Below, piece by piece: positions 27,201 through 39,200 of a DNA stretch of 64,000 nt. Numbering within the stretch: position 1 is the first letter of the stretch; every line of letters begins with the position of its first letter. Below the pieces are notes generated by a model that worked only from the letters and a program-made list of their open reading frames with translations, did not search any database and was not told the origin of the DNA. Both the position numbers and the translations under genes were made by a program. The DNA is from Vitellaria paradoxa (lineage: Eukaryota; Streptophyta; Magnoliopsida; Ericales; Sapotaceae): assembly GCA_019916065.1 (NCBI GenBank), contig CM034233.1, positions 49,629,509-49,693,508 of the forward strand, in the 5' to 3' direction.

Positions 27201-30200
27201 TTCTGTGTGCCAGTTGTCCCACACGTGTGGCTAGTTGTGCCAACTGTGTTGTTATCCTATTTTTGGCAACTTTTTTCAACCATTTGCCTATATAAACCCC
27301 TCCTAGCCTTTGGGGAAAAAAAGTTACACACCGTTCTAAGACTAAAATCCCCTTCTCCCATTCTTTCTTCACCTCTCCTTCTTCTCCTAAATTTCTCTTC
27401 TTCTTTATTAGATTAACGTTTTATTTTGGAGAAACTATGACGAATATTTAGAGTGAATGTATACCTTACAATCTGCATTGCAAGAGCTAGGATTTTTAAT
27501 TTGTCTTCCCCTCTCTAAAGCCCTTTCTACTCCATCCTCTTCTTTAACTTAGGTTTATTTTTAAATGCAATTTCATTTCAATCTTCATTGCAATCAAGAG
27601 ATGGATAAAGTTTCAATCCATTGTTCTTAGTTTAATTTTTTATTTTAATTGCTTAAAATAGTGTTTTATAATTCATTATTTATTATTAAATCATAATGGT
27701 AGAGGTTAAGCTCTCCCTTGGCTCCAAATCAATGAAAATGATTTGTTTGTGTGTGATTGAGCATGCATGTTCTTCAATTCTAGATCTTAATATTATTAAG
27801 GGTGTAAAATAACATCGTAGGGATTTCACCTATTGAAATCACCAAATAATGTTACAAGTACAGTACTTGATTCATGAATTTTAACTTCATGTAATCCTAA
27901 AACCTAATTCCATGTCTTGTTGGGTTGAGCAAATCATCTCTAATCCTAAACAGAGCAAGAAAGAAGTAACAGAACAGGTCTGATTCTCAAATTGAATAAG
28001 CTAATTCAGGTGGAGGAAACCTGTTGGAGACAAAAATCTAGAGTCAAATGGCTCAAGGAAGGAGATAGGAACACCAAATACTTCCACAAAATTGCCTCAG
28101 CTAACAGAAGAGCTAACTGGATCAGCAGATTGCAGTTTGATGGGGAAATTACTGAAGATCCCAGAAAAATCAAGAAGCAGATCTTGGATTTTTATAAACA
28201 ACTGTTCAAGGAAGAATATACTTGGAAACCAAAGGTGGATTTCTTGGAAATCTCTTGGCTGGATTCTGTTGAGAAGGTGGGGCTTGAGCTTCCTTTTACA
28301 GAACATGAAGTCAAACAATCCTTGAAAGATATGAATGGAGAAAAAGCTCCTGGACCAGACGGCTGGACAATAGCATTCTTTCAGCACTGTTGGGACATTT
28401 TCAAGGAAGATATAATGCAGATTTTCTCAGATTTCTATCAGAATTGCAGTTTTGTTTGATGCTTAAACTGCACATTCATTGCCTTAATTCCTAAGAAATC
28501 TAGTGCTGAAAAAATCCAGGATTTCAGGCCTATAAGCCTTGTGGGAGTAATTTATAAGCTCTTGGCTAAAGTCCTAGCTAACAGGCTGAGGTTGGTTATG
28601 AATTCTTTGATCTCAGAAACTCAGACTGCTTTTGTGAGTGGGAGACAAATCCTAGATGCAATTCTTGTGGCCAATGAAGTCATTGACTCAACTCTGAAGC
28701 AAAAAGGTGCTGGTTTAATTTGTAAGTTGGACATTGAAAAAGCCTTCGACCATGTCAATTGGGAATTTTTGCTCTACTTGATGAATAAAATGGGTTTTGG
28801 AGAGCGATGGTGTAAATGGATTCAGTGGTGCATTTCTACTGCTAGCTTCTCAGTATTAATTAATGGTTCCCCTGAAGGTTTCTTCACATCTTCTAGAGGC
28901 TTAAGACAAGGGGACCCACTTTCTCCTTTTCTTTTTATACTTGTTATGGAGGTGTTAAGTAGAATGATTAATAGAGTGGAACATGCAGGCCTTCTAACAG
29001 GTATTCCATTTGGGAACATTGATCAGAATCCGACAAGTATATCTCACCTAGGGCAAGCAAACACAAAGGATGGTATATTTTGGTAGTGTCCCATGACCAC
29101 AAATTAATCAAGTACCAATACCTAAAACTATATGTGTTTTGAATGTTATATTGTTAAGATTAAGATATAAGTATCTTCTAGATGCAAGTAAATTGTTATT
29201 GCTGATTCAAAGTTATAATTTGGTCTTGATAGAGCATGATATGATGTAATATGTTATTGTTTTATACTGAGTACAAGTGGATTAGTACTCAACCTCTCCT
29301 CCAACACACACAAATATATATATATATATAGGTCAAGATTTAAATGTGAATGAGATGCATGCTGGACCTATCGTTCAAAGGATATAGCTTGTACCTTTTT
29401 GTTTTTAGTGGATCTTGTATATTGAGGATTTATATCTAAACCTCAGTTGTACGGTATTTTGTACTTAATTACATTTTGACTCTTCAACTGGTTTGTACGG
29501 TCCATGTTGAACTCTATTTATTATTATAAGAGCATTATTGTCCAATTGATAGCTAAGACTATCTTTTTTTGGATGTTTTATGCTCCAAGTTGTTTTGTAT
29601 AGCTCTCATTATGAGACATGGTAATTGTTTTGTGTCTGTTAGCATGTGATTAGCTTATGTTCCGAGTTGTGGGGATTCAAGGCATGACACATGATAACAA
29701 AATTTGGCAATTTTAAAAATTTTTTGCTATATTTTTTGCGGTATTTTCATGAAAAGTGAAAGAATGGTTATATCACAAGAAATTGAAAAAAAAAAAAAAA
29801 ATTTTGAGAGATTTTCCTTAACGCGAATTGCATGATAAATTCCAGAATCTCTTGATCAAGTGCCATCTCACTCTTCTGATTTTTGTGCGAGAGAGACCTC
29901 ACACATAGTTACCAGGTTCGTGGGTCAATCTGGTACGTAGTACACATTACCTTGGCCAATACGCGGTATGGTGGGGGTATAGTTAGCTCTCACAATTCAT
30001 TTTAAATTTTTATTTAGTTTGATATGAAAGAGTATATACAATATGCGTTATATTATAAAATACTAGTAATTGCTTGTGCCTAAAGGCACAAAAATATAAT
30101 CTGATGCATAAATAACTCAAATTTAAATTTATAAAGCAAACGTACATAAAAAAGTGTAAAAATAACCAATAAAAATAAAAATCACTAATCAAAAGAGATT

Positions 30201-33200
30201 AAAGTATTCATACAGTATTTAATAAAGGTATAAAATTTTATTATTTATTACAAATATTATCACATTTTTTAAAATCTTTTATATAAAAAGTATTCAAAAA
30301 AAATATGAAAAGAGTAAGAGAAAAATAAAAATAATCATGAACATTGAACAAATCCAACAGTTGAAAATATCTCAAATTCAAAATTTTAAGTTTGCTTATT
30401 ATATAAATGACACAAATAGTGCAAAAGTATATGTATTTAAAATTTAAGTTTCACGCATATTAAAATTGAAATTTTAATTTAAGTGTTTGTTTTTTAATAA
30501 AATTTTAAAGAAAATTAAAGTTTAAATATTTATTTTTTTTTTAAATAAAAAAATTTAGTTGACTTTGTCTAATAGATATCCATACATCATTTAATAAATG
30601 TGCACAATTTTATTATTTGATACAAATATTATCAAATTTTTTAAAATATTAATTTAAGAACTTTTATATGTAAAAAGTATTCAAAAAATATATGGGAATG
30701 GTGAGCAATTATGTTTTCATGCGATGTGACTGAAAAGACAACCAAATTGGAGAAAAAAATAAGTAATCCTGGTCATTGAGCAAATACAATAGTTGAAAAA
30801 ATCTCAAATTCAAAATTTAAAGTTTCTTTATTACATAAATGACACAAAGAGTGTAAAAGTATATGTATTTAAAATTTAAGTTTTAAGCCCATTAATAAAA
30901 TTGAAATTTAAATTTAAATGTTTATTTTTAATAAAATTTTAAAGAAAATTAAAGTTTAAATATATTTTTTTAAAGAAAAAAAATTTAGTTGATTTTGTCT
31001 AATACGTATCCATACATTGTTTAGTAAATGTGTACAATTTTATTATTTATTACAAATATCATCAAATTTTTTAAAATATTAATTTAAATTCAAAAAACAT
31101 ATGGAAGAGTGAGATATTATGTTTTCATGTGATGAGACCAAAACGACAACCAAAGTGAAGAGAAAAAGAAGTAATCCTGACCATTGAATAAATCTAATAG
31201 TTAAAAATATATAAATGTCAAATCAATAAGTTATATTGTTCTATAAATACACATGACACTTGTAAATAATATAGGTAGAAAGGAAAAGTTGCAACAGTTG
31301 GACTGTCAATCCATATTTATTAATTTAAGTTTCACGTGGAATAACGGTTGTTGATCTAAAAGTGGCGAAGATTTGATTATAAATGACAAAATGTCAAAAA
31401 AAATAATTAATTCTTTATTTATTTGAAAAATGTAATAAAGTTTGAGTTTCAAATTTTAAAATTTGAAAAAGTAATTTCAAAATTTAGAAGGTCAACTTTG
31501 AACACTCTTCTAATCCAACAATTGAAACCCACCCCACCCCCACACTAGCCATGTTACAATTGAAAACCACCCCCCCCCCAAACCACGTAGGACAAACGTC
31601 CAATCAAATGAGCCACTTTATTATATAGATGTATGGAGTGTTTAACAGTAGAGTCCTTTTTGGTTTGAAAAAGCGAAAGAAATTCATAAAGTCCTTTTTG
31701 GTTGGAACAAAAAAATACAAATTAATTATCCTGATTTGAGAAAATGAAAGGAAGGAAGTTGTAGAGTCCTTTGTTGGACCAAATCTTGGCTTAAATATCA
31801 AAGGAAGTTGCAGACATATACTAGGAAGTTACAAAGTCTCTTGTTTTGATTTAAAAAAGTAAAGGAAATTCGTAGTCTTTTTTGGTTAGAACAAAAAAAT
31901 ACAAATTAATTATCCTAGCCAAAAAAAATAAAAGTAAGCAAGTTGTACAGTTGGATCAAATCTTGAACTAAATATCAAAGAAAGTTATAGGGTCCTTTGT
32001 TAGACTAACTCTGATGAAGGGTGACGGCAACGGCAACGGCAACGGCAACAACAACAATTTCAAGTCAAAACTCATTTCTTTCTCACATCAGGTACTTGTT
32101 CTCCTCTCTTGGAAGTGGATCGTCAACATTTGTGATTTTGATCGCGAACACATCCCATTTGGGGTCACACGATCTAGTTTAAGGGTCGAAAGGAGGTTAA
32201 CGAATTAGATAACTATGGGCTCACCTAACCAAGCTAATTTAAATAAAATAATACAAAGTAAACCTACTTAAAGATAAAACAAAAGCTTTAAACCTTTGTT
32301 GCAGTGCTTAGATTGAAAAAATTGCTTTCAAAACTTAACACCTGTTTCCAAGTCAAACAAGTATGTACTCCTCATGCTATATAAATACAATTATGATATA
32401 TAAACTCCGTTTAGAGCTCTAAATTTTACCAAAAAATAACAAAAATCTCTAAAAAAACTCCAACTATTTCTTTCACTGCAAGAATTACGAGCTGTAATTT
32501 TTATCAATTTTTATTAACATTTTGCTACTACAAACGCATCCATATACTGCAGTATATACAATACATATATATGACATATACTACAATATATGTGATACAT
32601 ATACATTTTGTATATATAATACACATATATTTGCTTTTAAAAAGTGTATTGGTTTGATTTTTGAGACTTGCGTTTTGCCTTGTGATCAGTGAAGGCATAT
32701 CCATGAAAAAACCATTCTCTCCATATTTCCATTAAATTTGTATCATTATTTCAAGTTTCAACATGTCATTATTTAATTATTTGTTTGCTATTATTTTTTA
32801 AATCAATCGTCACTCTACAACTCAAAGTAATATATTATATCGTTATGAAAATTCTGCAACTAGACATATTGCATAGATATATTAACAATGATACGTATAT
32901 ACATTATACATAATAAAAACATTTTTTATATTACTTTATAAATTTACATAAAATAGTCATTCATATTTGAACTTATTTAATAACATACATTGAACTTGTA
33001 TTTTATTAAAATCGGTGAATCAATAAGAGAAATCCTTCCTTGTATTTTTTTCATAGGTGTTGAATCAAAAGCTGCTGGTTGCCTCATAGCTGCAGTTCAA
33101 GAGCTACCAAGGACTTTGGAGCATTCCCCCATAGAAGAAATCTAGAAAATTGGGAGGTACAAGACTATAGACCTTATTTAGAAATGAAAGGAGCAAAGAA

Positions 33201-36200
33201 AAGGAAGGGACATATCGAGAGTAGCTTGCTTCCAATGGTGGAAAATTTAGGATGATATCATTCTAAATACTGTAAGAGAAGGAGATGTCTAATAAAATAG
33301 AATTTGGTCAATCAGAGCACCTTCAAATGTGGCTTTTGTGTATGATGTGGTTTGCTATGCACAGGAAGATTCTCATTGTAGATAAACTTACTGAAAGATA
33401 CCAAGCCTTTGTAAATTGCCACTACCTCTACAAAAAGAATGCTAATATATATATTTCTGATAAGTAATAAGATAAATAAATAAAAACAGCTTATATCAGG
33501 TAAATTACTATCTCGCAATCAATGCACAAGTACTAATGCGAAATTAAAGAAATATGACTTTCAAGCTCACCCTTTAGTGCCATCAATAGGATCCAAAACC
33601 CAATGCCGACCATGAGGGCCCCCTTCAGATTTACCGGTGTCAATAGCAGCTAGCACATCTTCTGCAGAGAGTGGTGAGGCACTGAATGCTCCATCACTGG
33701 CAAGAGTTTCATTTACAAGTTTCGTAATGCGTTGCAGCGTTTCTTGGGCATCTTCCTTTCGAAGATCTCCAGAGTCCTAGTGACAAATAATTACTTAGAT
33801 TTACCAGTTCAAAAAAAAAAAACTCTCCATGTCACAAGAAATTGCATAAAAAAATTCATCAAAAAAATGAATAAATAAATAAATAAATAAACCGACTACC
33901 TCCTCCGCCACTAATGAGAATGACTCGGAAGGAAGCTCTCTCTCCAGCACAAGGCTTACTACCGCTTGTGAGCCTGAGCATCACACAAAACAACTTCAAA
34001 AGAGCTAACTGATTGAAGCTGTACTTTTTCACTTCATTAGCTCAAATAACTGAGAAAAAGAGATCACACTCCGATGACAAGAGTGACAACTTCCATAGAA
34101 GTATTGAGGCTTCATTACTTTTTGCTTGGAAACATTTCTTTCTTAGAATTGATTTGATTTTAAGAGTAAAGAATTGCTTTGATTTGATTTGATTAATGAA
34201 ACTGTGTTTGGAACACATAATTAAATTTAAGAATTGATTGAATTAATTTAAGAGCCAAATTTAACAATGTTAGTGGAAAAAATAAAATAGGATAAATATA
34301 ATATATAAGAGTAAATTTGTCCACTTACTTAGATAGCTCATAAAAATAATGAATTCCAATCAAATTTTATTGCCTTGGGTTGGATTCCAAATGATATAGA
34401 TATCCCAAAATTTAAAGTTATGAAATGAAATGAAATCCAATCTGTAAAATTTTATTTTGATTCCAAATATAAGAATTAGTGGGAATTCTCATCAAATGAA
34501 ATCAAATCCCATCAAATTCACCATTCCAAACAGAGTATTAGTGAACAAACTAAACAGCTTTCCCTTACTTTTATTTATTTTACCTTTTTTTCTAGTTGGG
34601 GGGGGGGGGGGGGGGGGGGGAGGGGAAGGATTGACTATTTGTTTTTCAAAAAAAGTAAGAACTCTTTGGCAGCTATTGCTTTTTTTCCCCCTACAAAAGT
34701 TACGAGGACATCGGTTTTTAAATTTATTTCTTTTTATTATTATTATTTATTATTTTAGGCCTTTGTGTTAGGCCCGTAAAATTTTCTATTTAAACCCTAA
34801 TTAGGGTTAGTAGAAAATCATTGATTGATTGAATGATATTTTGATTGCTTCTTCCTTACAGTCTCCTTTTCCTCCTCTTCTTCTTCTTCTTCTTCTTCTT
34901 CTTCTTTGATTCTTTCTTCCCCTCTACGATCTTACACCAACTTTGGTATCAGAGAAAATGATTCTACAAACTTTTTAAAACCCTAATCACTGTTCTAAAA
35001 AAAAAAAAAAAAACAGCAGCCGCCGTGGCAATTGTTGCGGCTGCCGCCATCGCCCTATACACCCTCAAACCCTTCGAGTACGTTTTCGTACCAATAATTA
35101 ATTCTGGCGAACCCCACCATTGGCACCACCTACCTCTAGCGAACTCGCCGGTGACTCCGGTGACCTCCGGCGACCTCCAGTGAAGTCCAAAATAACCACC
35201 ACACTCTAGTGATTTAATCTATGCTCCGACGAAGCTCCGGCGACCTCCAACAAAACTCCAGTGACTTTTCGGCGAACATCCTGCAACTTCCGGTGAATTC
35301 CAAAACACTCTGTCAATCTATTTTGGCAAATTCCAAGCAACAGGACAGCCAACTACTTATTTGAATGTTTCAAAAGTGAACACTTTACATAGTTTGGAGC
35401 AAAGGTTTGGATTAGATACAATTTTCTCATTGTTAATTATGATAAATACTTATGTCATATGGCAGCATGAATTGCATAAATTTGAACTTGAACCTTACCC
35501 ATTTGTTTCATTTATCCTACTTCCTATTTCCCTTTTGAATTTAGTTAATTGTTGCCTATCTTTAAAAAAAAAAAAAAAAAAAAAGATCACTCACCCATTG
35601 CTTGCCTAAATTATTTGTTGAGTTTCATTTATTAGATTCGTCATTCCTATTTTAAGCATATTAGGATTTTATATTTTTATTATTTTCTTTTTCAGTTTTC
35701 TTTAATATCAGCATTTTAAAAAAAAAAATTTACTTCTGTCCTTTTACCATGAATTTCAAAAACCAATCATATTGAAATAATAAAGTAGGACTTCGTTCTA
35801 TTCATCAAACTTACGTCAAAGATCCTCCCTATTTAAGTGGCACTATCGATCCTCATGAGTTTCTTGATTGGATAGATGATATTGAATACATTTTTAACTA
35901 TCACGACCTGTTTGATGACCAATGTATTCGTCTGGCTAAAAGAAGATTGACCAATTATGCTAGAGAGTATTGGCAAACAGTCGAGTTATACCATAGACTT
36001 GTTACTCGATGGGCTTTAGTGAAACCAATTTTGAGTGATCGATTTGTTCCTAAAAGTTTTATAGATAAGGCATGGTCTCAGTTAATGCGTCTTAAACAGG
36101 AGGATTCTTCTGTTGATGACTATTTTGATCAATTCAAAACTCTTAGGAAGTGGTCTAACTTTCAAAATGAGTCTTGTGCCATCAGTAGATTTGTCCTTGG

Positions 36201-39200
36201 GCTAAGGCTTTGCATCTGTGAGGTAGTTCAGCAATACACTCATAAAACATTAAATGAAGCTTATTCCAAAGCTTTATAAATTGAAAAATATTATAAATTT
36301 GAGTCTTATGAGTCTATGTCAGAGTCAAAGTGCCTTATACAAACCATTGAGTTACAACGTCCATCTCCTAAACCTAGCGCCTCTATTGTTTCTATTGACA
36401 CTTGTGATTCTCTTATTAATTCTCCTCTTTTGACATTTGATCATGACGAGTCACCAAATCCTCAAAATGTGTCTTAAGTGGTTGAATTGATTCAATCATC
36501 ATCTTATCTTGATTTTGTTGGTTTATTCGAGGACATCATGAATAATGATCGTCAAGATTGCATAGACTTTATCATTGGTGATGGTTACTTTTTCAGGGGA
36601 TATTATTTAAGCATATCAAGAGTTTTACTTAGTGACTTCATCAATTGGGAGTTCTTTGAGTCTATGTCTAAGTTGTTCTTCCGTGAGATCATTCAGTTGC
36701 ATAAATCCTCCTCACTTCCAATGTATAACAGAGACATTCTTGCATACATTAAACAGTTTCTCTTACAAGTTGTGTGTGGCATCTCTTACCGCTATTCTAT
36801 TGATATCATTGAGTTTCCAGCCTCTTATTCTTCTTTGAGGAATTCTAATTTGACAAGTTCAGTTGCATCATCCTTCGTCATTTTTTCTCAACAATGTATT
36901 CCACCCCTTTATGATGATACTGATATTAAATGGAAAATTGGATTGAGTAACAATTATTATAAATTTCCTATTTATGTTATTGATGGGAACAAAGAATTTA
37001 ATGGATGTAACTTAATGCTAACTTATGCATTGCCTACTTACTACTCCATATCATCTTGCCAAAATTTGCATGCCGAAAATGTTAAGCCATTCTATATCCT
37101 TTGTGATCCTAATCCCAATGCAATTTTTTTTACTTTGCCATGTAATATGAGTTTTGTCGTAATTTGCCATGTGGAGAACTTGTTACCTTGTCGAGGCATC
37201 TTTGAGCCTTAGATATTATCTGCAAGTTATGGCGATGTTTTCATGCCAGTTCCAATTCCTCCACCTCATCAGCAATGTCCATCTGTGTTCGATGTTGAAG
37301 ACCTCATTTTTCTTCAACTCCGAAAATGTCTTGTCAAGTGGAAAATGTGAACTAATAATAGTGCCAAGTTTTCAACTCGACGAAATCGAGTTCTTCTCAG
37401 TCCGGGAGAGTTAATGAGGACATCAATTTTTAAATTTATATCTTTTTATTATTATTATTTATTATTTAAACCCATTTGTTTTGGGCTTGTTTGATTATAA
37501 GTTTATATTATTAAAGGTTATTGGGATCCATTTGTTTTTGGGCTATTTTAGTATTAGGTTTATTTTAGGCCTTTGTGTTAAGCCCGTGAAGTTTTCTATT
37601 TAAACCCTAATTAGGGTTAGCAAAACATTATTGATTAATTGAATGATATTTTGATTGCTTCTTCTTTACAGCTGCTATTCTTTTCCCTCTCCTTCTCCTC
37701 TTCTCTTCTTCTCCTTCTTCTTTGATTCTTTCTTCCCCTCTACGATCCTATACCAAAAAGGCAAAAGGCAAAGAAAATAGGGCTTTTTGGGCTTTCTTTG
37801 CACCACAATGGATGAATGGTCTTGCTAATGAAAATTTTGGATTTCCCATTTACTTGTCTTTAAAAATATTGCCTTATATATATATATATAACTTATCCTT
37901 AAAACCCCTAGCCATCGTCACTTTGCCAAGTTCCCAAATGGCATGAAACATTTTTTTTTTCGGCTACCATTTTTTGTTACTTCTAAAAAGCACCCTTTTA
38001 AGCAAAAGTCTAAGCAAAACCCAAGCCCATTATATGCACAAACAAGAGAGAACAAACAGGAAACAGGAAAGATACCATATAAATATAGACTGTTGTAAGT
38101 AACTTCTATGGAAAATCAAATAATATAGGGTATCCACCAAAATTCCATCGCAACATGTATTCGAAAAGAAAAATATATAAAACTAAGAGAAATGAATATC
38201 ACAGCAAATGAAACTGTGTCAAAAGATTAAGAGGATACTAAGAAATTTCAGCTGCACATATGAAGTGCACAGAGAATTTTATGTCACAATGCATGCAACA
38301 TATTGCAGGGCAAGAACCATGCAAAGTAAGATAAGTTTTAACAGCATGGATTTAAGTTACCACAAATCTAGAGTACCATTGCAACTTAAGAAATAAAACA
38401 TACAAGCCAAATATAAAGAATTTTACTTTATAATAATCAATCCAGTGATCCACAATATTTTACTTCCTCCAAAGTGTTAGACACGTGGAACAGAATAGAA
38501 ACAGAAATAGATTTAGTTCTAATGTTATTATCTTTCCTTTCTTATACATGATTGTTGTAGAAGGTCCATAGCCGTGTAGGCGACCCCCCCGAGACGAAGC
38601 TACAGCCGCCATGAATCCCAAGCGCCGCGGAGGGGGGGGCACCCCTCCCTCGCCCCATTCGCTTCGCCAAGTACCGCAGATAATCAACACGCCGCAGCAA
38701 GTAGATTGCATCCCCGCAAAGCCCGAAGGTATCTAGTCCACCCTAATGCAGGATCATCAGAGATAAGTGGAATGGAGGCTGGAGTTGAGGGATCCGCCGA
38801 AGTACTGCTTCGGCCAGCTCAAAGAAAGAAAGCCGCCTTTGTATTTAATACACCTGTACTAGCATTCAATAACCCTAACCACCATGACTAGATGTCTTGT
38901 TCTCATTCGGCCACGAGCCCCACGTTGGTGAATTGACACTCCTACCTTGTACTGACACCCAAAGAATTGTCATCTCCATCACGAATACCCATTCCTCGGA
39001 CTGGCCACATTAGTAGCCGACATCCTAACACACTCAACCCCTATCAGCCCCCCTCTATGGACAAGTAATCATTGGCTACTATTCATCGCTATAAATACAC
39101 CCAAATCACTCCTAGCACAGGGGCAAAAAGTATTAACTCATTCACCTACTGTCTGACCGGAGTCATTAAAACCTCCCCCCTCCTCTCTCTCTCTGTCTTG

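Larger units (their letters stand above)
15392..33570. other. 18.2-kb intron 4 of the SAL1-like gene
   Basis: The donor at 33570-33569 and the acceptor at 15393-15392 join residue Gly194 across two exons in frame. The intron contains a complete non-autonomous LTR element, copia debris, an RTE LINE, a Harbinger MITE, an L1 fragment and tandem repeats, listed separately. No other host gene is recognisable inside it. Confidence 0.85.
34701..37752 (+). mobile_element. Non-autonomous gag-only LTR retrotransposon, copy 2
   Basis: The 5' LTR is at about 34701-34936 (GAGGACATC start, TACGATCTTACA end), then a PBS TGGTATCAGAG at 34944-34954, a GC-rich leader (35010-35300), one long gag-plus frame, a purine tract CCGGGAGAG, and the 3' LTR at 37415-37752. 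The 5' LTR lacks about 100 bp present in the 3' LTR. It is the same family as copy 1 but in opposite orientation, so antisense to the SAL1-like gene (intron 2). No pol domains. Confidence 0.85.

Noticed and set aside
26931..27416. 161-aa ORF rich in Cys, His and Pro
   Set aside because: No domain, no plausible splice partners, and it lies in repeat-like intron DNA; treated as non-coding.
34861..34915. (CTT)n microsatellite as an independent repeat
   Set aside because: It is the U5 pyrimidine tract of the LTR family and recurs in all four LTRs.
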